Of a DNA stretch of 64,000 nucleotides, positions 41,016 to 50,820 are shown piece by piece. This stretch comes from Streptomyces sp. WM6378 (GTDB taxonomy: Bacteria; Actinomycetota; Actinomycetes; Streptomycetales; Streptomycetaceae): positions 62,001-126,000 of the forward strand of contig NZ_LGDD01000001.1 in the NCBI RefSeq assembly GCF_001279695.1, given 5' to 3'. The first letter of the stretch is position 1. Every line of letters begins with the position of its first letter. The translations under genes were made by a program, and so were the position numbers. The notes beneath the pieces are model-generated. The model was not told the origin of the DNA and did not search any database. It saw only the letters and a program-made list of their open reading frames with translations.

Positions 41016-42341
41016 TCAGGAGCGGAAGTGGCGCTGGAGACCCTGCCACACCTCGTCGTAGCCCCGCTGGAGGTGGTCGGCGCTCGCCGCCTGCCCGGTG
41101 GCGGTGACCGGCCAGCGCGTCTCGAACATGAAGGCAAGCCCGTCGTCGATCTTCTGCGGCTTGAGCTCGGCGGCGCTCGCCCGGTCGAAGGTCTCCCGGT
41201 CCGGGCCGTGCGCCGACATCATGTTGTGCAGCGAGCCGCCGCCGGGCACGAAGCCTTCGGCCTTGGCGTCGTACGCGCCCTCGATGAGGCCCATGTACTC
41301 GCTCATCACGTTGCGGTGGAAGTACGGCGGGCGGAAGGTGTCCTCGCCGACCAGCCAGCGCGGCGCGAACACCACGAAGTCGACACCGGCCAGGCCCGGG
41401 GTGTCGGACGGCGAGGTGAGCACCGTGAAGATCGACGGGTCGGGGTGGTCGTAGCTGATGGTGCCGATGACATTGAAGGTGTGCAGGTCGTAGACGTACG
41501 GCGTGTGCGTGCCGTGCCAGGCGACGACGTCGAGCGGCGAGTGGTCGTACGTCGCGGTCCAGAGGTTGCCGCAGAACTTGTTCACCACCTCCACCGGGCC
41601 CTCGACGTCCTCGTACGCCGCTACCGGGGCCCGGAAGTCCCGGGCGTTGGCGAGGCCGTTGGCGCCGATCGGGCCGAGCTCGGGCAGTTCGAAGGGGCGG
41701 CCGTAGTTCTCGCAGACGTAACCGCGGGCGCTCTCGTCGAGCAGCTCGACGCGGAAGCGGACGCCGCGCGGGATCAGGGCGACCTCGCCGGGGCGGGCGG
41801 CGAGCAGGCCGAGCTCGGTGCGCAGGAGCAGGCCGCCGCGCTCGGGGACGATCAGGAGCTCGCCGTCGGCGTCGCTGAACACCCTTGTGCTCATGGAGGA
41901 GTTGGCGTGATAGAGGTGCACGGCCATGCCGGTGCGCTGGGTCGCGTCGCCGTTGCCGCCGAGCGTCCACAGGCCCGCCAGCCAGTCGGTGCCCGCCGGG
42001 GGCTCGGGCAGCGGGTTCCAGCGCAGCCGGTTCGGGTCGGGCACGGTCTCGGTGAACGGGGCGGAGCGGAGGCGTCCGTTGTCGGCGCGGGCGAACGGGG
42101 GGTGCGCGGCCGATGGCCGGATCCGGTACAGCCAGGAGCGGCGGTTGTCCGCGCGCGGCTCGGTGAAGGCGGATCCGCTCAGCTGCTCCGCGTACAGCCC
42201 GAGCGGGGCGCGCTGGGGCGCGTTGCGACCGTGCGGAAGGGCGTCGGGGACGGCCTCCGAGCTGTGCTCATTGCCGAAGCCGTGGGAGTAGCCGAGGCTC
42301 TCCGCGACCTTCCTCGCCTGTTCGCCGGTAGATGTCGTCAT
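41016..42341 (-). CDS. hmgA: Homogentisate 1,2-dioxygenase
   Basis: 441 residues, the normal length. [20 protein letters not shown] and [20 protein letters not shown] are characteristic of the N-terminus. The C-terminal half has the iron site: [20 protein letters not shown] (His and Glu) and [16 protein letters not shown] (His). It opens the ring of homogentisate to maleylacetoacetate in tyrosine and phenylalanine catabolism. The other pathway genes (hppD, fumarylacetoacetase) are not in this window. Divergent from a TetR gene with an inverted repeat in between. Confidence 0.95.
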   Translation of the reverse strand: MTTSTGEQARKVAESLGYSHGFGNEHSSEAVPDALPHGRNAPQRAPLGLYAEQLSGSAFTEPRADNRRSWLYRIRPSAAHPPFARADNGRLRSAPFTETVPDPNRLRWNPLPEPPAGTDWLAGLWTLGGNGDATQRTGMAVHLYHANSSMSTRVFSDADGELLIVPERGGLLLRTELGLLAARPGEVALIPRGVRFRVELLDESARGYVCENYGRPFELPELGPIGANGLANARDFRAPVAAYEDVEGPVEVVNKFCGNLWTATYDHSPLDVVAWHGTHTPYVYDLHTFNVIGTISYDHPDPSIFTVLTSPSDTPGLAGVDFVVFAPRWLVGEDTFRPPYFHRNVMSEYMGLIEGAYDAKAEGFVPGGGSLHNMMSAHGPDRETFDRASAAELKPQKIDDGLAFMFETRWPVTATGQAASADHLQRGYDEVWQGLQRHFRS

Positions 42342-42367
42342 CGTCCGCTCTCCTGCTCCCGTGCCGG

Positions 42368-42391
42368 AATCCTATGCTCAACCGTAGGATT
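42368..42391. promoter_or_regulatory. Candidate operator between hmgA and tetR
   Basis: AATCCTA (42368-42374) and TAGGATT (42385-42391) are perfect 7-base arms with a 10-base spacer in the divergent promoter region. The likely user is the TetR protein encoded at 42444. Confidence 0.6.
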
Positions 42392-42443
42392 ACGATGCGG
42401 TCGCGTCAACGGGAAAACCGGCCGGGCGGGGCATGATGGGCGC

Positions 42444-43064
42444 GTGCCTCCTGCCCCTGATCTCCACGCGAACCTCCGTCGGGCGCCCGTGCAGCAGCGC
42501 AGCGCCGAACGGCTGTCCCGGATACTCGACGCCTGCGCCGAGCTCCTCGACGAAACCGGCTACGAAGACCTGTCCACCAGGGCGGTCGCCCAGCGCGCGG
42601 GCGTGCCCATCGGGTCCGTCTACCGCTTCTTCGGCAACAAGCGGGCCATGGCCGAGGCGCTCGCCGCCCGCAACCTCGACCGCTACGCCGGCATGATCAA
42701 CGCGCGGCTCGAAACGATCGAGGCGGCCGACTGGCGGGGCGCCGTCGACGCGGTCCTGGACGAGTACCTCGTCCTGAAGCAGACCGTGCCCGGGTTCAAC
42801 CTGGTCGACTTCGGCGGCCCCCAGCCGGTGCCCGACCCGGACTCCGACGCCAACCACATTCTGGCCGACCGCCTCGCCGAGCTCCTTCCGAGCCAGTTCG
42901 GCCGCACCCTGGACGCGGATCTGCGCCGGGTCATCCTGGTCGCGGTGGAGGCGGCCGACGCCACACTGCGCCTCGCGTTCCGCACGGACCCGCAGGGAGA
43001 CCCGGGCATCGTGGCGGAGACGCGGCAACTCCTTCACGCCTATCTCGCCCGCACCCTGGACTGA
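42444..43064 (+). CDS. TetR family regulator divergent from hmgA
   Basis: 206 residues from a GTG at 42444. The helix-turn-helix covers about residues 15-65 (RSAERLSRILDACAELLDET, GYEDLSTRAVAQRAGVPIGS, VYRFFGNKRAMAEALAARNL). The C-terminal domain (WRGAVDAVLDEYLVLKQTVP, PGFNLVDFGGPQP) is of the TetR_C_17-like group. Its divergent position and the inverted repeat between the two starts suggest that it represses hmgA and itself. Confidence 0.85.
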   Translation: MPPAPDLHANLRRAPVQQRSAERLSRILDACAELLDETGYEDLSTRAVAQRAGVPIGSVYRFFGNKRAMAEALAARNLDRYAGMINARLETIEAADWRGAVDAVLDEYLVLKQTVPGFNLVDFGGPQPVPDPDSDANHILADRLAELLPSQFGRTLDADLRRVILVAVEAADATLRLAFRTDPQGDPGIVAETRQLLHAYLARTLD

Positions 43065-43121
43065 GAGCCGGTGTCCGGACTCCGTCCGGATCGGACTCCG
43101 GCCCGACCAGGGGCTCCCTCG

Positions 43122-43141
43122 CATGCCTACCGGTCGGTATG
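43122..43141. promoter_or_regulatory. Candidate TetR operator before the molybdopterin oxidoreductase gene
   Basis: CATGCCTACCGGTCGGTATG is an imperfect 20-base palindrome with 8 of 10 arm positions paired. Its reverse strand, CATACCGACCGGTAGG, resembles the site at 62829-62848. Confidence 0.5.
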
Positions 43142-43178
43142 CTCGAATGGCCCGCGCGCCGACGCCCTGGGAGGACGA

Positions 43179-45404
43179 ATGTCCCGCACCGCCCTGCGTA
43201 TCTGCCCGCTCTGCGAAGCCACCTGCGGGCTGAGCCTGGCCATCGAGGGCAGCCGGGTCACCGGCGCCCGCGGGGACGCGGACGACGTGTTCAGCCGGGG
43301 GTTCATCTGCCCCAAGGGCGCCTCCTTCGGGGAGATCGACGCCGACCCCGACCGGCTCACCGGGCCGCTCGTGCGCCGCAACGGCGTTCTGGAGGAGGCT
43401 AGTTGGGCCGAGGCCTTCGACCTGATCGCGGCCCGCCTGCGGCCCGTGATCGAGGAGTACGGGCCGAACGCGGTCGGCGTCGTCCTCGGCAACCCCAACG
43501 TCCACACCATGGCCGGCGCGCTCTACCCGCCCGTCCTGCTCGGCGCGCTGCGCACCCGCAACCTCTTCACCGCGAGCACCCTCGACCAGATGCCCAAGCA
43601 CGTCTCCAGCGGGCTCCTGTACGGCGACCCGTTCGCCATCCCGGTGCCCGACCTCGACCGCACCGGGCATCTGTTGCTGCTCGGCGCCAACCCCCTTGAG
43701 TCGAACGGCAGCCTGTGCACCGCCCCCGACTTCCCGGGCAAGCTGAAGGCGATGCGGGGGCGCGGCGGCACCCTCACCGTCGTCGACCCGCGCCGCACCC
43801 GTACCGCGAAACTCGCCGACCGGCACGTCGCGATCCGGCCCGGCACCGACGCCCTGCTGCTCGCCTCGATCGCCCAGGTGCTCTTCGAGGAGAAGCTGGC
43901 GGCGCCGGGCGAGGCCGAGGCGCACATCGAGGGAATCGGTGAAGTGGCCGACGCGGTAAGGGAGTTCACGCCCGAGGCCGTCGGGCCCGTGTGCGACGTG
44001 GACCCGGACGACATCCGGGCCATCGCCCGCGAACTCGCCGCCGCACCCACCGCCGCCGTATACGGCCGGATCGGCAGCTGCACCGTCGAGCACGGCACCC
44101 TGGCCAGCTGGCTCGTCGACGTACTCAACGTCCTCACCGGCAACCTCGACCGGCCGGGCGGCGCGCTCTTCCCGCTCTCCGCCACCGACCGCACACCCCG
44201 CCCGGCGGGCCCCGGCAAGGGCTTCGCCCTCGGGCGCTGGCACAGCCGGGTCGGCGGACACCCCGAGGTGAAGTCCGAACTGCCGCTCGCCGCCCTCGCC
44301 GAGGAGATCGAGACGCCGGGGGACGGCCGGATCCGCGCGGTCATCGCCTGCGCCGCCAACCCGGTCCTCTCCGCGCCCGACGGGGACCGGCTCGACCGGG
44401 CCCTTGCCGGGCTCGACTTCATGGTCAGCATCGACCCGTATCTCAACGAGACCTCACTGCACGCCGACGTCGTACTGCCCCCGCCGCCGCCCTCCCAGAG
44501 CGCGCACTTCGACTTCGCGTTCAACGGCTTCGCCGTCCGCAACCAGGTCCGCTACACCCGGCCCGCCGCGCCGCTCGCCGAAGGGCGCATGGACGAGTGC
44601 GAGATCCACGCCCGGCTCGTGCTCGCCGCGAGCGGGATGCACGGCGCGGAGCCCGCCGCCGTGGACGCGATGGTCATCGACAGCGCGCTGGCCAAGGCCG
44701 TCGCCGACCCGCACTCGCCCGTGCACGGCCAGGACGCGACGGAACTCGCCGCCGAGCTCACCGGCACCAACGGCCCCGAGCGGCGCCTCGACCTCATGCT
44801 CCGGCTCGGCCCGTACGGCGACGGCTTCGGCGCCGACCCCGACGGACTCACCCTGGACCGCGTGCTCGCGCACCCCCACGGCATCGACCTCGGGCCGCTT
44901 CGGCCGCGCCTGCCGCGGGTGCTCAGGACCCGCAGCGGACGGATCGAGCTGCTGCCCGCGCCGATCGCCGCCGACCTGCCCCGGCTGCGCGCCGCCCTGG
45001 GCGAGCGGCCCGCCTCCCTGGTCCTCGTCGGCCGACGCCATCTGCGCTCCAACAACAGCTGGCTGCACAACATCCCCGCCCTGAACGGCGGTTCCAACCG
45101 CTGCACCCTCCACATCCACCCCGAGGACGCGGCCCGGCTCGGCCTCGCCGACGGCACCGACGTACGGATCACGGCGGACGGCGGAGAGGTCACGGCCCCC
45201 GTGGAGATCACCGACAGCGTCCGCAGGGGCGTGGTCAGCCTGCCGCACGGATGGGGACACAGCAGGCCCGGCAGCCGGCTCACGGTGGCCGCGGGCCGCC
45301 CCGGCGTCAACGTCAACCAGCTCCTCGACGGCTCCCGGTTGGACCCGCTGTCGGGGACGTCCGTGCTCAACGGCTTCCCCGTCGAACTCGTACCCCTATC
45401 GTGA
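43179..45404 (+). CDS. Molybdopterin oxidoreductase family enzyme
   Basis: 741 residues, ATG 43179 with GGGAGGACG. The N-terminus has the 4Fe-4S cluster ligands (CPLCEATCGLSLAI, then SRGFICPKGASFGEIDADPD). GNPNVHTMAGALYPP, LLLLGANPLESNGSLCTAPD and VVDPRRTRTAKLADRHVAIR are the MGD-binding blocks of the DMSO reductase superfamily, and the C-terminal NSWLHNIPALNGGSNRCTLH and NVNQLLDG fit the fourth domain. No signal peptide, so cytoplasmic. It resembles stand-alone formate-dehydrogenase-like or assimilatory nitrate-reductase-like enzymes; the substrate is unknown. No electron-transfer subunit is adjacent. Confidence 0.85.
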   Translation: MSRTALRICPLCEATCGLSLAIEGSRVTGARGDADDVFSRGFICPKGASFGEIDADPDRLTGPLVRRNGVLEEASWAEAFDLIAARLRPVIEEYGPNAVGVVLGNPNVHTMAGALYPPVLLGALRTRNLFTASTLDQMPKHVSSGLLYGDPFAIPVPDLDRTGHLLLLGANPLESNGSLCTAPDFPGKLKAMRGRGGTLTVVDPRRTRTAKLADRHVAIRPGTDALLLASIAQVLFEEKLAAPGEAEAHIEGIGEVADAVREFTPEAVGPVCDVDPDDIRAIARELAAAPTAAVYGRIGSCTVEHGTLASWLVDVLNVLTGNLDRPGGALFPLSATDRTPRPAGPGKGFALGRWHSRVGGHPEVKSELPLAALAEEIETPGDGRIRAVIACAANPVLSAPDGDRLDRALAGLDFMVSIDPYLNETSLHADVVLPPPPPSQSAHFDFAFNGFAVRNQVRYTRPAAPLAEGRMDECEIHARLVLAASGMHGAEPAAVDAMVIDSALAKAVADPHSPVHGQDATELAAELTGTNGPERRLDLMLRLGPYGDGFGADPDGLTLDRVLAHPHGIDLGPLRPRLPRVLRTRSGRIELLPAPIAADLPRLRAALGERPASLVLVGRRHLRSNNSWLHNIPALNGGSNRCTLHIHPEDAARLGLADGTDVRITADGGEVTAPVEITDSVRRGVVSLPHGWGHSRPGSRLTVAAGRPGVNVNQLLDGSRLDPLSGTSVLNGFPVELVPLS

Positions 45405-45517
45405 CCTGGACTTTTGCTCGTATTGCTCAGGTGTCAACATCTTGTTAAGGATTGAAACGGCGACCTAACGTCATCCGCACCGCCAGCCCCTGGTGGGAGT
45501 TCAAGGGTGAACGTTAG

Positions 45518-46921
45518 GTGTCCTCCATGCTGACCATCCTCGGCTTCGGCATGATCGCGACCTTCCTGGTCCTGATCATGCTGAAGAAGATGTCGCCGAT
45601 CGCGGCGCTGGTTCTGATCCCCGCTCTCTTCTGCGTCTTCGTCGGCAAGGGAGCCCATCTCGGCGACTACGTCATCAAGGGCGTCGGATCGCTCGCGCCG
45701 ACCGCCGCGATGCTCATGTTCGCGATCGTCTACTTCGGCGTGATGATCGACGTGGGCCTCTTCGACCCGATCGTGCGAGGCATCCTGCGCTTCTGCAAGG
45801 CCGACCCGATGCGCGTGGTCGTCGGCACGGCGGTGCTCGCCGCGATCGTCTCGCTCGACGGCGACGGCTCCACCACCTTCATGATCACCGTCTCGGCGAT
45901 GTACCCGCTGTACAAGCGGCTCGGCATGAGCCTCGTCGTGATGACGGGCGTCGCCGCCACCGCCAACGGCGTCATGAACACGCTCCCCTGGGGCGGCCCC
46001 ACCGCCCGCGCCGCGACCGCCCTCAAGCTGGACGCCTCCGACATCTTCGTGCCGATGATCCCCGCGCTCGCGGTGGGCCTGGTCGCCGTCCTCGTCCTCT
46101 CGTACGTGCTCGGCATGCGCGAGCGCAAGCGCCTCGGCTACCTGTCCCTCGCCAAGGTCCTGGAGCCGGAGAGCGAGACCGTCCTGGTCGGGGCCGGCGG
46201 CTCCGGCTCGGGCTCGGTCGAGAACCCGGGCAGGGCGAGCGGCGGCGGCGCCGGTACGGACGCTCCCGACGGCGACGACTTCCAGGGGCTCGACCCCGCC
46301 CGGGAGACCCTGCGGCCCAAGCTGTACTGGTTCAACGCGCTGCTCACCGTCGCCCTGCTCACCTCCATGATCATGGAGTGGCTGCCGATCCCGGTGCTCT
46401 TCCTGATCGGCGCGGCCCTCGCGCTGACCGTGAACTTCCCGCACATCCCGGACCAGAAGGCCCGCATCGCCGCCCACGCCGACAATGTCGTCAACGTCTC
46501 CGGCATGGTCTTCGCGGCCGCCGTCTTCACCGGCGTCCTGAACGGCACCGGCATGGTCAAGCACATGGCCGACTGGCTGGTCGGCGTGGTCCCGGACAGC
46601 ATGGGCTCGCAGATGGGCCTGGTCACCGGAGTGCTCAGCCTGCCGCTCACCTACTTCATGTCGAACGACGGCTTCTACTTCGGTGTCCTGCCCGTCCTCG
46701 CCGAGGCCGGTGCCGCGCACGGCGTTTCTCCGCTGGAGATCGCCCGCGCCTCGCTGGCCGGACAGGCCCTGCACATGTCGAGCCCGCTGGTTCCGGCGGT
46801 GTACGTCCTGGTCGGCATGGCCAAGGTGGAGTTCGGCGACCACACCCGCTTCACCGTGAAGTGGGCGGCGCTCACCTGTCTGGTGGTGCTCGGGTCGGGC
46901 ATCCTCTTCGGCATCATCTGA
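45518..46921 (+). CDS. CitMHS family citrate/cation transporter
   Basis: 467 residues from the GTG at 45518 (AAGGGTGA upstream; ATG 45527 is an alternative) with about eleven helices. MLTILGFGMIATFLVLIMLK, MSPIAALVLIPALFCVFVGK, SLDGDGSTTFMITVSAMYPL and TANGVMNTLPWGGPTARAAT are hallmarks of CitMHS proteins that take up citrate complexed with Mg, Ca or Fe. A long cytoplasmic loop with Gly/Ser repeats is at about residues 215-260. The promoter region before it is 113 bases and contains TTGTTAAG; no two-component system is next to it. Confidence 0.92.
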   Translation: MSSMLTILGFGMIATFLVLIMLKKMSPIAALVLIPALFCVFVGKGAHLGDYVIKGVGSLAPTAAMLMFAIVYFGVMIDVGLFDPIVRGILRFCKADPMRVVVGTAVLAAIVSLDGDGSTTFMITVSAMYPLYKRLGMSLVVMTGVAATANGVMNTLPWGGPTARAATALKLDASDIFVPMIPALAVGLVAVLVLSYVLGMRERKRLGYLSLAKVLEPESETVLVGAGGSGSGSVENPGRASGGGAGTDAPDGDDFQGLDPARETLRPKLYWFNALLTVALLTSMIMEWLPIPVLFLIGAALALTVNFPHIPDQKARIAAHADNVVNVSGMVFAAAVFTGVLNGTGMVKHMADWLVGVVPDSMGSQMGLVTGVLSLPLTYFMSNDGFYFGVLPVLAEAGAAHGVSPLEIARASLAGQALHMSSPLVPAVYVLVGMAKVEFGDHTRFTVKWAALTCLVVLGSGILFGII

Positions 46922-46943
46922 CCCCCTCCCTTTCAGCCGACTC

Positions 46944-46978
46944 CGCCGGCGCGGCACGTCCTTCGTGCCGCGCCGGCG
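46944..46978 (+). terminator. Strong terminator hairpin after the citrate transporter
   Basis: Perfect 15-base arms (46944-46958 and 46964-46978) with a TCCTT loop are followed by TT, 23 bases after the stop. Confidence 0.85.
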
Positions 46979-47107
46979 TTCGTCGTGGGCGGCGCCGGTG
47001 CGTGGCCGAAGGGGGCGCCTGGCGGAGTGCAGGCCGGGACCAGGAGGATGGCGCCGGTGAGAACCACCGCGCGACCGGGCCCCGGTCGCGCGGACCGCCC
47101 CTGGCGC

Positions 47108-47130
47108 CCAAAAACTAACGGCGCTAGTTT
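47108..47130. promoter_or_regulatory. Operator-like inverted repeat before the aldehyde dehydrogenase gene
   Basis: CCAAAAACTA begins the element, with AAACTA (47112-47117) and TAGTTT (47125-47130) as arms around a 7-base spacer. The same CCAAAAACTA and spacing recur at 51598, in the promoter of a TetR gene. Confidence 0.6.
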
Positions 47131-47169
47131 GAGCGGCGCAGGACACTGGCTCGGCTCGGGAGGAATGCC

Positions 47170-48564
47170 ATGAAGGCCCACGACGGGATGTACATCGGCG
47201 GCGAGTGGCGAGCTGCCGCAGGCCAGGACGCCATCGCGGTGGTGAACCCGGTGGACGAGCAGGTCATCGCCCACGTCCCGGCGGGCACCGCCGAGGACGT
47301 CGACAGCGCGGTGCACGCCGCCCGCGCGGCACTCCCGGCCTGGGCCGCGACCCCGCCCGCCGAGCGCGCGGCGAAGCTCACGGCGCTGCGGGACCGGCTG
47401 GTCGCCCGCAAGGACGAGATCGCCGCGACCATCAGCGCCGAACTGGGCGCACCGCCGGCCTTCGCCCAGGCCGTGCACACCGGTCTGCCGATCGCGATCG
47501 CCGGTTCGTACGCCGAGCTGGCCGCCACGTACGCCTTCCAGGAGAAGATCGGGAACTCCACGGTCTACCAGGAGCCGGTCGGGGTCGTCGGCGCGATCAC
47601 GCCCTGGAACTATCCACTGCACCAGATCGTCAACAAGGTGGCTCCCGCACTGGCGGCGGGCTGCACGGTCGTCCTCAAGCCCGCCGAGGACACGCCCCTG
47701 ACCGCGCAGCTCTTCGCAGAGGCGGTGCACGAAGCCGGCCTGCCCGCCGGTGTGTTCAACCTGGTCACCGGCCTCGGCCCGGTCGCGGGCCAGGCGCTCG
47801 CCGGGCACGAAGGGGTCGACCTGGTCTCCTTCACCGGCTCGACGGCCGTCGGAAGGACGATCGGTGCCACGGCGGGCGCCGCCGTCAAGCGGGTCGCCCT
47901 GGAGCTGGGCGGCAAGTCCGCCAACGTCATCCTGCCCTCCGCCGACCTCGCCAAGGCCGTGGGCGTCGGCGTCGCCAACGTGATGGGCAACTCCGGCCAG
48001 ACGTGCAGCGCCTGGACGCGGATGCTGGTCCACGCCGACCAGTACGACGAGGCCGTCGAGCTGGCCTCGGCCGCCGCCGCCAAGTACACCGTCGGCGACC
48101 GCGTCGGCCCGCTCGTCAACGCCAAGCAGCTGGCGCGCGTGCGCGGCTACATCGAGCAGGGCGTGCGGGAGGGCGCGCGCATCGTCGCGGGTGGCCCCGA
48201 AGCACCCCTGGAGCGGGGCTACTACGTCACGCCGACGGTCTTCGCGGACGTCACCCCCGAGATGACCATCGCCCAGGAGGAGATCTTCGGCCCGGTCGTC
48301 TCGATCATCAAGTACGTGGACGAGGACGACGCCCTGCGGATCGCGAACGGCACCGTGTACGGCCTGGCGGGCGGGGTCTGGGCGGGCGACGAGGCGGAGG
48401 CCGTGGCCTTCGCGCGCCGCATGGACACCGGCCAGGTCGACATCAACGGCGGACGCTTCAACCCCCTTGCCCCCTTCGGCGGTTACAAGCAGTCGGGCGT
48501 GGGCCGCGAGCTCGGCGTCCACGGCCTGACCGAGTACCTCCAGACGAAGTCGCTCCAGTTCTGA
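47170..48564 (+). CDS. Aldehyde dehydrogenase
   Basis: 464 residues. GVVGAITPWNYPLHQIVNKV (NAD site), SFTGSTAVGRTIGATAGAAV (Rossmann loop), catalytic Glu245 in LELGGKS and catalytic Cys279 in GNSGQTCSAWTRML are all in place, with EIFGPVVSIIKYVDEDDALR near the end. It oxidises an aldehyde to the acid with NAD(P)+; the substrate is not readable. A zinc alcohol dehydrogenase gene follows 50 bases on, so the pair would convert an alcohol to an acid. An operator-like repeat lies 40 bases before the start. Confidence 0.93.
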   Translation: MKAHDGMYIGGEWRAAAGQDAIAVVNPVDEQVIAHVPAGTAEDVDSAVHAARAALPAWAATPPAERAAKLTALRDRLVARKDEIAATISAELGAPPAFAQAVHTGLPIAIAGSYAELAATYAFQEKIGNSTVYQEPVGVVGAITPWNYPLHQIVNKVAPALAAGCTVVLKPAEDTPLTAQLFAEAVHEAGLPAGVFNLVTGLGPVAGQALAGHEGVDLVSFTGSTAVGRTIGATAGAAVKRVALELGGKSANVILPSADLAKAVGVGVANVMGNSGQTCSAWTRMLVHADQYDEAVELASAAAAKYTVGDRVGPLVNAKQLARVRGYIEQGVREGARIVAGGPEAPLERGYYVTPTVFADVTPEMTIAQEEIFGPVVSIIKYVDEDDALRIANGTVYGLAGGVWAGDEAEAVAFARRMDTGQVDINGGRFNPLAPFGGYKQSGVGRELGVHGLTEYLQTKSLQF

Positions 48565-48614
48565 GACCGCAGCGTTCCCTTCTTCCATCTCACCGTTCAG
48601 GAGTAACGCAAGCC

Positions 48615-49694
48615 ATGGTTCGCGCCGCCGTACTGCCCGCCGTCGGCTCTCCGCTGGAGATCACCGACATCGACCTCCCCGCGCCGGGCCCCGGCCAGGT
48701 GCGGGTGCGCCTGGCCGCCGCCGGGGTATGCCACTCCGACCTCTCGCTCACCAACGGCACCATGCGGGTCCCGGTCCCGGCCGTCCTCGGCCACGAGGGC
48801 GCGGGAACCGTGGTCTCCGTCGGCGAGGGCGTTGCATCGGTGGCCCCCGGCGACGAGGTCGTCCTCAACTGGGCGCCGTCCTGCGGGAGTTGTCACCCCT
48901 GCTCGCTGGGCGAGGTGTGGCTGTGCGTCAACGCGCTGAACGGCGCGGCCTCGGTGTACGCGCGCACCGCCGACGGCACGGAGCTGCACCCGGGCCTGAA
49001 CGTGGCCGCGTTCGCCGAGGAGACCGTGGTCGCCGAGAACTGCCTGATCCCGCTCCCCGAGGGCGTCCCGCTCACCGAGGCCGCGCTGCTCGGCTGCGCG
49101 GTGCTCACCGGGTACGGGGCGATCCACCACTCGGCCAAGGTGCGCGAGGGCGAGACGGTCGCGGTGTTCGGCGCGGGCGGCGTGGGCCTGGCCACCCTCC
49201 AGTCGGCCAGGATCGCGGGCGCCGCGCGGATCATCGCCGTCGACGTCTCCCCGGAGAAGGAGGAGCTGGCCCGCCGGGCGGGCGCGACCGACTTCGTGGT
49301 CGCCTCCGAGACCACGGCCAAGGACATCCGGGGGCTCACCGGCGGCCAGGGAACCGACGTGGCCGTCGAGTGCGTGGGCCGCGCCGTCACCATCCGTACC
49401 GCCTGGGAGTCGACCCGGCGCGGCGGCCGCACCACCGTCGTCGGCATCGGCGGCAAGGACCAGCAGGTCACCTTCAACGCCCTGGAGATCTTCCACTGGG
49501 GCCGCACGCTCGCGGGCTGCGTGTACGGCAACTCCGACCCGGCGACCGACGTCCCGGTCCTGGCCGGACACATTCGCGCCGGCCGCCTGGACCTCGACGC
49601 GATGGTGTCCGAGCGCATCGCCCTGGACGGAATCCCGGCGGCCTTCGACAACATGCTGGCGGGGAAGGGGGGACGGGCGCTGGTGGTGTTCTAG
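48615..49694 (+). CDS. Zinc-dependent alcohol dehydrogenase
   Basis: 359 residues, ATG 48615 with CAGGAG upstream. AAAGVCHSDLSLTNG has the catalytic zinc Cys, PAVLGHEGAGTVVSVGEGVA the His/Glu, and WAPSCGSCHPCSLGEVWLCV the four Cys of the structural zinc. VAVFGAGGVGLATLQSARIA binds NAD and VGIGGKDQQVTFNALEIFHW follows. It belongs to the group of class III-like alcohol/aryl alcohol dehydrogenases. Second gene of the operon with the aldehyde dehydrogenase. Confidence 0.92.
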   Translation: MVRAAVLPAVGSPLEITDIDLPAPGPGQVRVRLAAAGVCHSDLSLTNGTMRVPVPAVLGHEGAGTVVSVGEGVASVAPGDEVVLNWAPSCGSCHPCSLGEVWLCVNALNGAASVYARTADGTELHPGLNVAAFAEETVVAENCLIPLPEGVPLTEAALLGCAVLTGYGAIHHSAKVREGETVAVFGAGGVGLATLQSARIAGAARIIAVDVSPEKEELARRAGATDFVVASETTAKDIRGLTGGQGTDVAVECVGRAVTIRTAWESTRRGGRTTVVGIGGKDQQVTFNALEIFHWGRTLAGCVYGNSDPATDVPVLAGHIRAGRLDLDAMVSERIALDGIPAAFDNMLAGKGGRALVVF

Positions 49695-49744
49695 GGGGTG
49701 GGTTAAGGGGTGCCGGTGGCGTTCTGGGCGGGCTCAGCGCTTTT

Positions 49745-49774
49745 AGGGGCGCGGGGAACTGCGCGACCGGCCGC
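49745..49774. repeat. Dispersed intergenic repeat, copy 2
   Basis: AGGGGCGCGGGGAACTGCGC begins this copy; it is the inverted counterpart of 23905-23934 with 3 differences in 30. It lies between convergent genes. Confidence 0.7.
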
Positions 49775-49812
49775 AGACGGCCCGCACTCGACCAACCGGC
49801 CGGCGGGAGCGC

Positions 49813-50820
49813 TCAGTTGACCCGCTCCCCGGGGCTGGGCTCGCCCAGATCCTCGGGCTCGGGGCCAGGGGGCACCGCCCCGTCCGTGGAGGTGGCCCCG
49901 GACGTCACCGTGACCCCGCCCCCGGAGGCCCGCGGCCGGGACCGCGAAACAGCCACACCCGCGAGGCAGATCGCGCCGCCCGCCAGGGTGAGCGCGGCCG
50001 GGACCTCGTCGAGGACCGCCCAGGACATCAGCACGACCATCGCGGGCACCACGTACGTCGTCGCACCCATGCGACTCGCCGAGGTGCGGGCCAGCGCGAA
50101 CGCCCACGTCGTGAAGGCGAGCGCGGTCGGGAACACCCCCAGGTAGACCATGTTGAGCGTCGCGGAGAGCGGCGCGTGCGAGGCACCCGAGAGCAGCTGC
50201 CCGCTGAACGGCAGGCAGGCCACCGCCCCCACCAGGCAGCTGAAGAAGGTGACTTGGAGCGGGGTGCCGTGCCGCAGGGCCGGCTTCTGCAGGACGACCC
50301 CGGCCGCGTAGGTCGCCGCCGCGACCAGGCACAGCACCACGCCGAGCACCGAGGCGTGCCCGTCGCCCGACATCGAGAGCCCGACCGCGATCGCGCCCGC
50401 GAACGAGACGGCCATGCCGGCGACCAGCCGCGGCGGCAGCGCCTCGCCGAGGAAGCGCGAGGCGAGCAGCGCCATGAGGATGGGCCCGATGTTGACGATC
50501 ATCGCGGCGGTACCGGCATCGACCTGCCGTTCACCCCAGTTGAGGGCCACCATGTAGCAGCCGAACCACAGAAAACCCGACGCCACGATGCCCGGCCAGG
50601 CGGCGCGCGGCGGGAGCCCCTCTCGGCGTATGAGGAGGAAGAGCCCGAGCACGAGCGACCCGGCGAGGAGGCGGCCGAGGGCGAGGGCGCCGGGGGAGTA
50701 GGCCTCCCCGGCGCTGCGGATCGACACGAAGGCCGAGGCCCACAGCACGACGGAGACGGCCACCGCGGCCAGGGCGAGCCGAGCGGAGTGGCGCTCGGCG
50801 GAGGGGTTGGTCATGGTCAT
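49813..50820 (-). CDS. EamA/DMT family transporter
   Basis: 335 residues with ten helices in two EamA halves (ALAAVAVSVVLWASAFVSIR; GVVLCLVAAATYAAGVVLQK). The motif LGRLLAGSLVLGLFLLIRRE after helix 2 and the second-half start GVFPTALAFTTWAFALARTS are typical. It would export a metabolite or amino acid. The C-terminus carries an unusual polar tail of about 40 residues after the last helix (RASGGGVTVTSGATSTDGAV). Monocistronic, with the TetR gene upstream on the same strand. Confidence 0.88.
   Translation of the reverse strand: MTMTNPSAERHSARLALAAVAVSVVLWASAFVSIRSAGEAYSPGALALGRLLAGSLVLGLFLLIRREGLPPRAAWPGIVASGFLWFGCYMVALNWGERQVDAGTAAMIVNIGPILMALLASRFLGEALPPRLVAGMAVSFAGAIAVGLSMSGDGHASVLGVVLCLVAAATYAAGVVLQKPALRHGTPLQVTFFSCLVGAVACLPFSGQLLSGASHAPLSATLNMVYLGVFPTALAFTTWAFALARTSASRMGATTYVVPAMVVLMSWAVLDEVPAALTLAGGAICLAGVAVSRSRPRASGGGVTVTSGATSTDGAVPPGPEPEDLGEPSPGERVN

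Noticed and set aside
45434..47146. Long His/Asp/Arg-rich frame antisense to the citrate transporter gene
   Set aside because: Composition is typical of an antisense shadow of a membrane protein gene; no start signal.
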